64,000 nt of DNA, from positions 124,001-188,000 of the forward strand of contig CAMLPV010000001.1 of assembly GCA_946482005.1 (NCBI GenBank). The letters run 5' to 3'. Of the stretch, positions 33,353 to 42,533 are shown in pieces. Under the pieces are notes generated by a model. That model worked only from the letters and a program-made list of their open reading frames with translations, did no database searches and was not told the DNA's origin. The first letter of the stretch is position 1; every line of letters begins with the position of its first letter. The position numbers were made by a program, and so were the translations under genes. The stretch is from an uncultured Gilliamella sp. (GTDB lineage: Bacteria > Pseudomonadota > Gammaproteobacteria > Enterobacterales > Orbaceae).

Positions 33353-34708
33353 TTATAGTAAGCGTTTAATAATTCGATCTACTCGAATTCGGCTTAAACG
33401 TTTAATTAATTTATGTACATGTTTTGGATAGAATTGGCTAGCTTGAATTTGTTGGAAATGGGTGACTAAGGTCGTTTTTTCACGGATTGTGGCAAGTTCT
33501 TGCTTAATCTGTTTTTGCAATTCATGTTTTGGATCGTGGATTAATAGTGCATTTTCCAGATCTAAACGCCAAGCTCGAGGATTAAGGTTATTACCAGTAA
33601 TCATCATCCATTCATCATCGACCCAAATCCCTTTTAAGTGATAGGTTTGATCCCCATCTTTCCATAATCGAATGATTAACTGTTCTTTATCTATATAACT
33701 TTGTAGCCGTTCCACAAAACGTCTTAAGTTTATTTCATACAAATAAGGTAATCCACCCGAGATATTAAAAGGTTGATCTTCTGGAATATAAAAGTCGTTG
33801 GCAACTTTATCACCAATGATGATTTCCACTTGTTTGCCTTTTCTTAGAAGGCGAATAATATCGCGGACTAATATGTTTGGTAAGTTAAAATAGGGGGTAC
33901 AAAAAGTGATTTTTTGTTCAGTAATATTGATTAGATGATGAATAATCTTATTGAGTTGATTATTGCGACCAAGGCCAACTAGTGGTGAGATGGATAGGGT
34001 ATCATTATTAGTATCGCCTACATATTGGTACTTGGCATCGGTAAGATGTTGGCGTAATGCTTTAATTGCCGCTTTGATTTGTTTCCGGGTTTTATGTTCA
34101 TTAACATCTAAGTGTTGCACACCCTCAAGTGGTAGGAAGTTGTCATTTACATAATTAACCATAGTGTCAGATAAGGCTTTATTGGTGATAAAGTGATATC
34201 TGTCATAACGATATTTATCAAATTTATGTAAATAGACGTTGTTTATACTGGCACCACTATAAATTACGGTATCATCAATAATTAAGCCTTTTAAATGTAG
34301 TACCCCGAGTACTTCTCGGCGATTAATCGGTACACCATAAGTTGGGATATCGATATTTGGATATTGTTGTTTTAAATCATAGTAGTAACGAGCATTGGTT
34401 TGAGTTTTATCTTCACCAATTCTTCCCCGTTGGGCTCGATGCCAATCAACAAAAATCTTGATATCTAAATTAGGGCGTTCAGCTTTGGCTTGGTAAAGAG
34501 CGTCAAGAACTTCGCGACCGGCTTCATCTTTTTCTAAATAAAGTGCAACAATATAGATACGCTGTTGGGCTTTTTTGATATGTTCAAGCAAAGCAATTCT
34601 ATAGGAATTTGGATCGTAGATAATTTGATATTGTTCAGCTTTTTGCTGAATTTTAGCTAACTCATCAAGATGTTTTTGATGATTATATTTTATAAAAGGT
34701 ATTCGCAT
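33353..34708 (-). CDS. pssA: CDP-diacylglycerol-serine O-phosphatidyltransferase
   Basis: A 451-residue phospholipase-D-superfamily enzyme, exactly the length of E. coli PssA. Two HKD motifs are visible, LHLKGLIIDD near residue 137 and YHLKGIWVDDEWMMITGNNLNPRAWRLD near 358. It makes phosphatidylserine, the precursor of phosphatidylethanolamine, at the cytosolic face of the inner membrane. The C-terminus is basic (KRLSRIRVDRIIKRLL), fitting peripheral membrane binding. Monocistronic. Confidence 0.95.
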   Translation of the reverse strand: MRIPFIKYNHQKHLDELAKIQQKAEQYQIIYDPNSYRIALLEHIKKAQQRIYIVALYLEKDEAGREVLDALYQAKAERPNLDIKIFVDWHRAQRGRIGEDKTQTNARYYYDLKQQYPNIDIPTYGVPINRREVLGVLHLKGLIIDDTVIYSGASINNVYLHKFDKYRYDRYHFITNKALSDTMVNYVNDNFLPLEGVQHLDVNEHKTRKQIKAAIKALRQHLTDAKYQYVGDTNNDTLSISPLVGLGRNNQLNKIIHHLINITEQKITFCTPYFNLPNILVRDIIRLLRKGKQVEIIIGDKVANDFYIPEDQPFNISGGLPYLYEINLRRFVERLQSYIDKEQLIIRLWKDGDQTYHLKGIWVDDEWMMITGNNLNPRAWRLDLENALLIHDPKHELQKQIKQELATIREKTTLVTHFQQIQASQFYPKHVHKLIKRLSRIRVDRIIKRLL

Positions 34709-34860
34709 GATCTAAATATCATTAAATCTGACACAAAGTGTAGAATATCACAAATTATGTCAGAAAATAACACTCCTGTTTTTCATAGTTTAACCTATGG
34801 TTAAATTAATTTTTTGTTCAAATTGTTTTTTAATGCAAATTAATATTATTAACGTTAAAT

Positions 34861-35913
34861 TTAAGCTTGTTCATTAACCCAAGTTTGAATGATTTTGTAA
34901 CTTAATGCTAATACCACAGGACCGATAAATAATCCCATAATACCAAAAGCCAGAATGCCACCAATTACGCCAAATAGAATAAGCAGAAAAGGAAGATCGG
35001 CACCTTTTTTAATTAAATAGGCTCGCATTACGCTATCTAATGTTGTTAATATAATGGCAACTACAATTAATACAATACCTGATACCACGTGACCATCCCA
35101 AAATTGCCAAAAAATACAGCCAAGCATAACAATAACTGGCCCAATTTGTGCAACGCAGCAGATAAATAAAACTAATGTTAATATGCCAGGAAATGGCATT
35201 TTAGTAATTAAAAAACTTAAACCACCAATTAAAGCTAAGGTAATAGCCGTGACAACAACGCCTAATGCGACTGCACGTATCGATTGGCCAGCTAAGGTAA
35301 CGGTAGTTGTTCCATATTGTTTGGATAAACGATTAGCAAAAACATAAACATATTTGGTAATGCTCTCTCCTCTAAGGAACAGTAATAAACTAAATATAAT
35401 CATCACGCCAGCATGAAATATAAAAACGCCAATATTAGTCACTTGTTCTAAAAGCCAACCAATCATTATGCCAATATAGGGTTGAATATCGGACATCAAT
35501 TGCGTGCCATCCGTTTTGATAAGTTCAAGCCATTTTTGGTGAAGTTCTTCGCCAAACATCGGTATACTCATTAACCAGTCGAAAGTAGGTAATTCCCGAT
35601 GAGAAAGCGTTCTAACCCATTCAATTAAATAATGTCCATTCTGAGCAACACTGCTAATGATGAGAATAAAAGGAATAACACAGACAAATGCCAATAGTAA
35701 AGCCATGACTAAAAGAGATAACCAACGTTTATTAAAAAGTTTTTGTTGGATTTTTATCATCAATGGCCAAGTTGCAATAACCACCATTACCGCCCAAAAA
35801 AAGCCAAATAAGAATACTTCGATCACCCGATAAGTTACAACAATAAGTAAACCTATTAATAATAAGTTTAAAATAAGTTTCAGCAAGTCATCAGTTTTTT
35901 TTTCCGCTGGCAT
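34861..35913 (-). CDS. ydiK: AI-2E family transporter, YdiK-like
   Basis: A 350-residue membrane protein (E. coli YdiK 370) with about seven to eight helices and the AI-2E-family pattern LVLFICCVAQIGPVIVMLGCIFWQF and AYLIKKGADLPFLLILFGVIGGILAFGIMGLFIGPVVLALSYKI. Family members export small molecules; function of YdiK is unknown. Divergent from the ecotin gene across 100 bases; no regulatory site recognised. Confidence 0.88.
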   Translation of the reverse strand: MPAEKKTDDLLKLILNLLLIGLLIVVTYRVIEVFLFGFFWAVMVVIATWPLMIKIQQKLFNKRWLSLLVMALLLAFVCVIPFILIISSVAQNGHYLIEWVRTLSHRELPTFDWLMSIPMFGEELHQKWLELIKTDGTQLMSDIQPYIGIMIGWLLEQVTNIGVFIFHAGVMIIFSLLLFLRGESITKYVYVFANRLSKQYGTTTVTLAGQSIRAVALGVVVTAITLALIGGLSFLITKMPFPGILTLVLFICCVAQIGPVIVMLGCIFWQFWDGHVVSGIVLIVVAIILTTLDSVMRAYLIKKGADLPFLLILFGVIGGILAFGIMGLFIGPVVLALSYKIIQTWVNEQA

Positions 35914-36014
35914 TTTTACCTCATATTCTTTAATCTAGATAGTGTTATTATACGCATTATGTTTTAAAAAGAATATGATGTTGTATAAAATAGACAATTT
36001 ATTGGAGGTATAAA

Positions 36015-36509
36015 ATGAAAAAATTAATGTTATTAGTTTTAATGGGTATGGTACTATCGGCTTGTACAAGTGGGCAAAAGGTTCAACAAACTGAGCAAAA
36101 GTTAAATGAAATAGCACCTTATCCCGATGCTAAAGCAGACGCTACTCGTTATGTAATTCATCTACCAAGCTTAAAAGATGAAGCTAACGCTAAAGTAGAA
36201 ATACTAATTGGTAAAGAGATGAATGTGGATTGTAATACCCGTAGTTTAGGTGGAACTGTTAAAGAACAAGAGCTTAAAGGTTGGGGTTACTCATACTATG
36301 TTGTTGAAGAAGCTAAAGGTAGCATCTCTACTATGATGGCTTGCCCTGAAGGTACTAATGAGAATAAATTTGTTACAATCAATCATAATTTAGGTTTATT
36401 AAATTACAACAGCCGTTTGCCATTAGTATTCTATGTTCCAAAAGATGTGACGGTTAAATATCGTATATGGCAACCGGAAGCAAAAATTTTGCAAGCTAAC
36501 GCCGAATAA
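36015..36509 (+). CDS. eco: Ecotin, serine protease inhibitor, predicted lipoprotein form
   Basis: A 164-residue protein whose core matches ecotin: IAPYPDAKADATRYVIHLP, KVEILIGKEMNVDCNTRSLGG, LKGWGYSYYVVEEA, the reactive loop STMMACPEGTNENKFV with the P1 Met, and the end VKYRIWQPEAK. Two core cysteines for the loop disulfide are present. Unlike E. coli ecotin (Sec signal, free in the periplasm), the N-terminus has a lipobox LSAC with Cys17 and a linker, so it should be membrane anchored. Ecotin inhibits trypsin, chymotrypsin and elastase and would protect a gut bacterium from host proteases. Confidence 0.93.
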   Translation: MKKLMLLVLMGMVLSACTSGQKVQQTEQKLNEIAPYPDAKADATRYVIHLPSLKDEANAKVEILIGKEMNVDCNTRSLGGTVKEQELKGWGYSYYVVEEAKGSISTMMACPEGTNENKFVTINHNLGLLNYNSRLPLVFYVPKDVTVKYRIWQPEAKILQANAE

Positions 36510-36813
36510 AAAAAGTAAATTAATTGTTAATAGCTCGCTAATAAAGGGTTGATTGATTAAAATCTAGTCACTCAATCCTTAATCTTAGAATATTTGATTT
36601 TTTAAGTAGACATCTGGAAAAAAAAAGGTATTTTATCCCACGTAATGCAAGGTTAGCTCTACTTGTTCATTAATTATATTAATGACTTGTGATTGCCTGA
36701 TTACCTCGATTTCGCCATATTATTAAATTCAATAATAATGGTAAAATTTGGGGGTCCGTTGTATTTAACAATGGGCTTGTGTCTAACATGTAATATCCCT
36801 AACTAGAGGAGAA
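36510..36813 (+). other. Gap between eco and potF
   Basis: 304 bases. A weak hairpin just after eco (AAGGGTTGA with TCAATCCTT) could end that transcript. The rest presumably holds the potF promoter, but I see no recognisable operator. Confidence 0.35.
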
Positions 36814-37932
36814 GTGGTGAGCATGTTTACTCAACGTAAAACAATTCTTTCAATCATCGCTGGTGTATCACTAGCACTATCTCAATCTGCTATAGCAAAA
36901 GACCGTGTCGTGCATTTTTATAATTGGGCAGGTCAAATTGGTAATAGTACAATCTCTGATTTTGAAAAATCAACTGGTATTAAACTGGTTTATGATGTGT
37001 ATGATTCCAATGAAGCGCTTGAAGGTAAACTAATGGCCGGTCATTCAGGTTTCGATGTGGTTTCGCCTTCAGACAGTTTTTTAGCTAGACAGATCAAAGC
37101 TGATATCTATCTACCATTAGATAAAAGTAAATTACCTAATTGGAACAACCTCGATCCTAATTTAATGAAGTTAATGGCTAACCATGACCCTGATAATAAG
37201 TATGCAATTCCATATGTATGGATGACTACAGGTATTGGTTATAACATTGATAAAGTTAAAGAACGTCTTGGTGAAAATGCCCCAGTTGATAGTTGGGATT
37301 TAGTTTTTAAACCTGAAAATATGGAAAAACTCAAAGATTGTGGTGTGGCATTCTTAGATGCGCCAACTGAAATCTTTGCTAGTGCGCTTAAATATTTAGG
37401 TAAAGATCCAAACAGCACTGATGCTAAAGATTATACAGAAGCTGCTTATGGAGTGTTGGCAAACGTCAGACCAAATATTCGTTATTTCCATTCATCTCAA
37501 TATATTACTGACTTAGCAAATGGTGATATTTGTGTGATTTTAGGTTGGGCAGGCGATATTTTACAAGCTCGCGACAGAGCTAACGAAGCGAATAACGGTG
37601 TTCATATTAATTACAACATCCCGAAAGAAGGTGCACTGGTTTTCTTTGATACCCTTGCAATTCCAAAAGATGCAGCTAATCCTGATGAAGCACATGAGTT
37701 TTTAAACTTTATTTTGAAACCAGAAATTGCAGCTCAGGTGACTAATGATGTTAACTTTGCTAGCCCAAATAAAGTTGCAAACGATAAGTTTGTAAAACCT
37801 GAAGTGAGAAATGATCCAGCGGTTTATCCAAAACCAGAAGTGATGGAAAATTTATTCACTTTAACGGTAAAAGAACCTAAACTTGAACGTGTGATTACTC
37901 GCACATGGACAAAACTGAAAACGGGTAAATAA
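36814..37932 (+). CDS. potF: Putrescine-binding periplasmic protein
   Basis: A 372-residue binding protein (E. coli PotF 370) with a signal peptide ending near SAIAKD. Conserved PotF segments include VVHFYNWAGQIG, GFDVVSPSDSFLARQIKA, YVWMTTGIGYN, LDAPTEIFASALKYLGKDPNS and VILGWAGDI; aspartate and tryptophan residues in these line the polyamine site. It delivers putrescine to PotGHI. The start is GTG 36814, GTG 36817 or ATG 36823, after AGGAG. A strong terminator separates it from potG. Confidence 0.95.
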   Translation: MVSMFTQRKTILSIIAGVSLALSQSAIAKDRVVHFYNWAGQIGNSTISDFEKSTGIKLVYDVYDSNEALEGKLMAGHSGFDVVSPSDSFLARQIKADIYLPLDKSKLPNWNNLDPNLMKLMANHDPDNKYAIPYVWMTTGIGYNIDKVKERLGENAPVDSWDLVFKPENMEKLKDCGVAFLDAPTEIFASALKYLGKDPNSTDAKDYTEAAYGVLANVRPNIRYFHSSQYITDLANGDICVILGWAGDILQARDRANEANNGVHINYNIPKEGALVFFDTLAIPKDAANPDEAHEFLNFILKPEIAAQVTNDVNFASPNKVANDKFVKPEVRNDPAVYPKPEVMENLFTLTVKEPKLERVITRTWTKLKTGK

Positions 37933-37969
37933 CCGTTTGAAAACGTCAACTAATTGACTTATATATTCT

Positions 37970-38008
37970 AGACGGGGAGATTTAAAATCTTTCCGTCTTG
38001 TTTTTTTT
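37970..38008 (+). terminator. Terminator/attenuator between potF and potG
   Basis: AGACGG (37970-37975) and CCGTCT (37993-37998) enclose an inner AGATTT/AAATCT stem; eight Ts follow one G. Partial read-through would yield more PotF than PotGHI. Confidence 0.8.
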
Positions 38009-38033
38009 GGCTTGTTGTTATGAGGAAAAAAGC

Positions 38034-39170
38034 GTGAACGATAAAACAACAATTCAGGTACAGCCTAAAAAAAAGATGATAACTCCATTATTGGAGATCA
38101 AAAATTTAACTAAAGTTTTTAATGATGATTATTATGCCGTTGATGATGTCAATTTAACCATTTATACCGGAGAGATTTTTGCCTTATTAGGCGCTTCTGG
38201 TAGTGGTAAATCAACATTATTGCGGATGCTTGCCGGTTTTGAACAGCCGACTTCCGGACAAATTATTTTAGATGGGAAAGATTTATCACAAGTACCACCT
38301 TATAATCGTCCGATTAACATGATGTTTCAATCGTATGCTCTTTTTCCTCACATGACGGTTGAGCAAAATATTGCCTTTGGTTTAAAACAAGATAAAATAG
38401 ATAAAAGTGAAATTAAACATCGAGTTGAAGAGATGTTGGCACTTGTTCATATGGAACAGTTTGGCAAACGTAAACCTCATCAACTTTCAGGTGGTCAAAG
38501 ACAACGTGTTGCTTTAGCCAGAAGCTTAGCGAAAAGACCAAAATTACTACTGTTAGATGAACCAATGGGGGCATTGGACAAACAACTTCGTGATCGTATG
38601 CAACTTGAAGTGGTCAGCATCTTAGAACAAGTAGGCGCAACCTGCGTAATGGTTACCCATGATCAAGAAGAAGCTATGACTATGGCAGGCCGTATTGCGA
38701 TTATGAATAAAGGCCAGTTTGTGCAGATAGGTGAGCCTGAAGAGATCTATGAACATCCAAATAGCCGTTATAGTGCCGAGTTTATTGGTTCTGTAAATGT
38801 TTTTGACGGTATTTTACAAGAGACCTTAGAAGATGGATTAATTATCAGTTGTCCGATGATTAAACACCCATTAAAAGTCGATTACGATTCACCGGCGGTT
38901 GAAGGTGTACCTATTCAAGTCGCATTACGACCGGAAAAAATTAAACTTTGTGATGAAATTCCAGCCGATGGTTACAACGTTGCCACGGGTGAAGTAGTTG
39001 AAATTGCTTATTTAGGTGATCTGTCGATTTACCATGTAAAATTACAAAGTGGACAGATTATTATTGCTCAACTACAAAACGAACACCGTTATCGTAAAGG
39101 GATGCCAACTTGGGGTGATATTGTCAACTTAAGTTGGGAAATTGATAGCTGTGTTGTGCTGACCGAATAA
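38034..39170 (+). CDS. potG: Putrescine ABC transporter ATP-binding protein
   Basis: A 378-residue ABC ATPase (E. coli PotG 377). Walker A LLGASGSGKST, Q-loop MMFQSYALFPHMT, signature LSGGQRQRVALARSL, Walker B LLLLDEPMGALD and the H-loop MVTHDQEEA are all present, followed by a TOBE domain with VALRPEKIKL. The open frame extends into the potF terminator at 37998; GAGGAAAA before GTG 38034 gives the true start and the E. coli-like N-terminus. Confidence 0.95.
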   Translation: MNDKTTIQVQPKKKMITPLLEIKNLTKVFNDDYYAVDDVNLTIYTGEIFALLGASGSGKSTLLRMLAGFEQPTSGQIILDGKDLSQVPPYNRPINMMFQSYALFPHMTVEQNIAFGLKQDKIDKSEIKHRVEEMLALVHMEQFGKRKPHQLSGGQRQRVALARSLAKRPKLLLLDEPMGALDKQLRDRMQLEVVSILEQVGATCVMVTHDQEEAMTMAGRIAIMNKGQFVQIGEPEEIYEHPNSRYSAEFIGSVNVFDGILQETLEDGLIISCPMIKHPLKVDYDSPAVEGVPIQVALRPEKIKLCDEIPADGYNVATGEVVEIAYLGDLSIYHVKLQSGQIIIAQLQNEHRYRKGMPTWGDIVNLSWEIDSCVVLTE

Positions 39171-39188
39171 ACACAAGAGGATAAATTG

Positions 39189-40367
39189 ATGCGATCCATT
39201 TTATGGGGTTTGTTGTTAAATGCCTTAGTGTTACTTGGTGTTTATTTACGTTTTGTAACCATCAATGCATTTGACAATCTGTTTTTAGATGCGTTATTTA
39301 CGTCAATGGTATTGAGTTTATTAGTATCATGTGTTGGCGCATATTTGGCACATTATAAACCATCTAAATTTGCTTATCGGTTGATTATAGCCGGCAGTAT
39401 TTTATATATACCTGCTGGATTAGGTTTAGTGGCGATCTATTATGCTTATCACAAGATGCGACTACAACGTGATGATTCTGATTTGATGACACTCTACGGT
39501 CGTCTATTAGTAATAGCTATTCCATATTGTTGGATGTTGTTGCTATTTTTATTACCGTTTTTGATTGTATTTCGAATCAGTTTTTCCGAAGTGGCGATAG
39601 CCGTACCACCTTATACTGAACTACTAAGTTATGAAGATGGCCTAGTCAATATTGTATTAAACTTTGGTAATTATTTTAATTTACTCGAAGATACTATTTA
39701 TCTAGACTCTTATTTACAATCATTAAAAGTTGCAGCAATTTCCACATTGCTATGTATTTTGATCGGTTACCCTTTGGCTTGGGCTATTTCGCAATGTAAA
39801 CCGTCAACCAGAAATATTTTATTGCTATTAATTATTTTGCCATCATGGACTTCGTTTCTAATTCGGGTTTATGCTTGGATTGGGATTTTAAATCCTAATG
39901 GGCTATTAAATAATTTCTTAATGTGGTTAGGGGTTATAGATCAGCCATTAATCATAATGAAAACCTATCTGGCGGTTTATATCGGTATAGTCTATTCTTA
40001 TTTACCATTTGTGGTATTACCAATTTATACCTCATTAAGTAAAGTAGACACAACACTGATTGAAGCTGCGTTAGATCTTGGTTGTAAACCAATTAAAACC
40101 TTCTTCAAGATTATTGTACCGTTAACCAAAAATGGCGTTATTGCTGGAGGTATGTTGGTATTCATTCCTGCGGTAGGTGAATATGTTATCCCAGAATTAT
40201 TAGGTCCATCCGATGGTCTAATGATTGGTACACAGCTATGGACTGAATTCTTCAATAATCACGATTGGCCAGCCGCGTCAGCAGTGGCAACAGTGATGTT
40301 ATTGATATTAATTGTACCTATTTACTACTTTAATAAGTTCCAGAACCGACAAATGGGAGGTAAATAA
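39189..40367 (+). CDS. potH: Putrescine ABC transporter permease PotH with N-terminal extension
   Basis: A 392-residue permease; E. coli PotH has 317. From residue 105 the sequence follows PotH closely (IPYCWMLLLFLLPFLIVFRISFSE, SLKVAAISTLLCILIGYPLAWAI, EAALDLGCKPIKTFFKIIVPLTKNG, the EAA coupling loop). The first 100 residues are an addition with about three extra hydrophobic segments. The start is ATG 39189 after AGAGG; nothing suggests a false upstream extension because potG ends 18 bases before. It ends adjacent to potI, with no gap. Confidence 0.92.
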   Translation: MRSILWGLLLNALVLLGVYLRFVTINAFDNLFLDALFTSMVLSLLVSCVGAYLAHYKPSKFAYRLIIAGSILYIPAGLGLVAIYYAYHKMRLQRDDSDLMTLYGRLLVIAIPYCWMLLLFLLPFLIVFRISFSEVAIAVPPYTELLSYEDGLVNIVLNFGNYFNLLEDTIYLDSYLQSLKVAAISTLLCILIGYPLAWAISQCKPSTRNILLLLIILPSWTSFLIRVYAWIGILNPNGLLNNFLMWLGVIDQPLIIMKTYLAVYIGIVYSYLPFVVLPIYTSLSKVDTTLIEAALDLGCKPIKTFFKIIVPLTKNGVIAGGMLVFIPAVGEYVIPELLGPSDGLMIGTQLWTEFFNNHDWPAASAVATVMLLILIVPIYYFNKFQNRQMGGK

Positions 40368-41369
40368 ATGAATAATTTACCATTAGTCATGCGATCAGCA
40401 TTGATTGTTTTTATTGCTGCATTATTCGGTTCAATAGTGCTATCGGTTTTGATCTCTGCATCAGGATTTGCACTATTAGCTAGTGCTAGCTTGTATGTCG
40501 GTTGCTTGCTATTTAGCCTTATCTTAACAACTATTGTAACAATCGCGTTATTAGTGAGATGTTTAAAAGGATTAATTCTCTTAGTAGTATTTTCTTTTTT
40601 ATATATCCCTATGATTATTCTGATTGTTTATTCATTTAATAGTTCAAGGCTGGTAACGGTATGGGCAGAATTTTCCACCAAATGGTATGTTGAGTTAATA
40701 CATAATGACACTTTACTCAAAGCAGTAGGATTGAGTTTGACTATCGCGGCAGGTGCAGCCTCATTAGCGATTGTACTGGGTACTTTAGCTGCTTTTACTA
40801 TCATTCGGTTTAGACGATTCCGTGGCTCCAACCTGTTTTCATTTATGACTACTGCACCGTTAGTTATGCCGGATGTCATTACTGGTTTAGCCTTATTACT
40901 GCTATTTGTCGGAATGGGACAAGCGCTTGGTTGGCCAAAAGAACGCGGTGCATTGACTATTTGGATGGCGCATGCAACATTCTGTACCGCCTATGTGACA
41001 GTTGTTATCAGTGCTAGATTGCGAGAGTTAGACAAGTCAATCGAAGAAGCGGCTTTAGATCTCGGTGCTAATCCATTAAAGGTATTTTTCATAATTACTT
41101 TACCAATGATTGCACCAGCACTGGTTTCTGGTTGGTTATTGGCATTTACTTTATCACTTGATGATGTGGTTATTGCTAATTTTGTTACCGGACCGGGGGC
41201 AATGACATTACCAAAACTAGTATTTTCTAAAGTTCGTTTAGGTGTCGATCCACAAGTTAATGCCTTAGCGACCATTATTTTACTAATTGTTGGTATTATC
41301 GGCTTTATTTCATGGCTTTGGATGCGTAACGCCGAAAAACGGCATTTAAGAGAGATTCGCATGCGATAA
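40368..41369 (+). CDS. potI: Putrescine ABC transporter permease PotI with inserted N-terminal helices
   Basis: A 333-residue permease; E. coli PotI has 281. It begins with the PotI start MNNLPLV, then carries about 50 additional hydrophobic residues (about two helices) before rejoining the family at FSFLYIPMIILIVYSFNSS. The EAA loop EEAALDLGANPLKVFFIITLPMI is intact. With PotH it forms the putrescine channel. A GGAGG within the potH end serves as ribosome binding site. Confidence 0.92.
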   Translation: MNNLPLVMRSALIVFIAALFGSIVLSVLISASGFALLASASLYVGCLLFSLILTTIVTIALLVRCLKGLILLVVFSFLYIPMIILIVYSFNSSRLVTVWAEFSTKWYVELIHNDTLLKAVGLSLTIAAGAASLAIVLGTLAAFTIIRFRRFRGSNLFSFMTTAPLVMPDVITGLALLLLFVGMGQALGWPKERGALTIWMAHATFCTAYVTVVISARLRELDKSIEEAALDLGANPLKVFFIITLPMIAPALVSGWLLAFTLSLDDVVIANFVTGPGAMTLPKLVFSKVRLGVDPQVNALATIILLIVGIIGFISWLWMRNAEKRHLREIRMR

Positions 41370-41383
41370 TCTATCTATTAATT

Positions 41384-41410
41384 ATTGCCGCTTTTGCGGC
41401 AATTTTTTTA
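41384..41410 (+). terminator. Terminator of the pot operon
   Basis: ATTGCCGC-TTTT-GCGGCAAT followed by a T run. Confidence 0.88.
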
Positions 41411-41479
41411 TCCTTATAAAATATACGTGTTTTTTTAGCCATTTTATATTATAGTGTGCGCAGTCAGGTTACTGACAAA

Positions 41480-41611
41480 ATTCTCAGGGCGGGGCGCAAT
41501 TCCCCACCGGTGGTATAGCCCACGAGCGCTTAGTAAAATTCTATTTTATTAAGGACAGCAGATTTGGTGAGATTCCAAAGCCGACAGTTAAAGTCTGGAT
41601 GAAAGAGAGTG
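41480..41611 (+). ncRNA. FMN riboswitch (RFN element) controlling ribB
   Basis: The leader contains the RFN landmarks in order: CTCAGGGCGGGGCGCAATTC, CCCACCGGTGGTAT, GCCCACGAGCGC, GACAGCAGATTTGGTGAGAT, TCCAAAGCCGACAGTTAAAG and TCTGGATGAAAGAGAG. A variable helix made of AT-rich arms (AAAATTCTATTTT) interrupts it, as usual. FMN binding would shut down ribB, which begins 150 bases downstream. The 41612-41764 expression platform shows no obvious intrinsic terminator, so control may be translational. Confidence 0.95.
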
Positions 41612-41764
41612 GCTTATCTTTTCTATATTTGCTTTATAGCAAAATCACTATGGTCAAGCACTTGCCCTGATTCTGGTATTTAATATATTTAATGCTTAAT
41701 AAATTTAGTTTAGTTAATTAAGAATAAATATATTTAGTTTAATAAAACAGGATAGGTATCTACC

Positions 41765-42403
41765 ATGAATCAGTTTAATTTAAATGAATTCGGAACCCCA
41801 ATTGAGCGCGTAAAAAGAGCAATCGCGTCAATCAAAGCTGGATCTGGCGTATTAGTTTTAGATGATGAAGATCGTGAAAACGAAGGGGATATTATTTGGG
41901 CAGCCGAAACAATCACAACCGAGCAAATGGCACTAACTATTCGATATGGTAGTGGTATCGTCTGTCTATGTATGCCGCAATCCTATTGTGATAAATTGGA
42001 ACTACCAATGATGGTTGCCAATAACACGAGTAAAAATCATACCGCTTTTACCATTACTATTGAAGCGGCAAAAGGTGTTACTACCGGTGTGTCAGCGGCG
42101 GATAGGGTCACTACAGTAAAAGCTGCGGTCGCCGACGACGCTAAACCAAGTGATTTGAATCATCCAGGACATGTCTTTCCATTAGTTGCCAAAGAGGGTG
42201 GGGTATTAAACCGTCGGGGACACACCGAAGCCTCTGTGGATTTAGTGGCATTAGCGGGTTATAAACCAGCAGCAGTGATTTGTGAATTAACGAATGATGA
42301 TGGTTCAATGGCTAGAGCGCCACAAGTTGTTGCGTTTGCTAAACAGCATCAGCTACCGGTAGTCACCATTGAAGATATAGTGGCCTATCGCCAATCAAAT
42401 TAA
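41765..42403 (+). CDS. ribB: 3,4-dihydroxy-2-butanone 4-phosphate synthase
   Basis: A 212-residue RibB (E. coli 217). The active site acidic loop [17 protein letters not shown], the substrate segment [14 protein letters not shown] and the closing [33 protein letters not shown] are complete. It converts ribulose-5-phosphate to the four-carbon riboflavin precursor plus formate. It stands alone, as in enterics, under the FMN riboswitch. A hairpin CTGTCGAA/TTCGACAG (42420-42442) downstream is probably its terminator. Confidence 0.96.
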   Translation: MNQFNLNEFGTPIERVKRAIASIKAGSGVLVLDDEDRENEGDIIWAAETITTEQMALTIRYGSGIVCLCMPQSYCDKLELPMMVANNTSKNHTAFTITIEAAKGVTTGVSAADRVTTVKAAVADDAKPSDLNHPGHVFPLVAKEGGVLNRRGHTEASVDLVALAGYKPAAVICELTNDDGSMARAPQVVAFAKQHQLPVVTIEDIVAYRQSN

Positions 42404-42419
42404 CTATAACCACGATTAA

Positions 42420-42450
42420 CTGTCGAATTGATTATTCGACAGTAATTTCA
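42420..42450 (+). terminator. Hairpin after ribB, probable weak terminator
   Basis: CTGTCGAA (42420-42427), loop TTGATTA, TTCGACAG (42435-42442), followed by the T-poor TAATTTC. Confidence 0.45.
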
Positions 42451-42533
42451 GCTTTATTTAGTTTAACATTGGTAAACTCAACATATTTAGCCTATCTTAT
42501 AGTTAATTGATAATTGATATTCTGGTGTAATTT

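Noticed and set aside
40991-41362. 123-residue minus-strand frame
   Set aside because: Shadow of potI, whose EAA loop and membrane helices lie on the plus strand.
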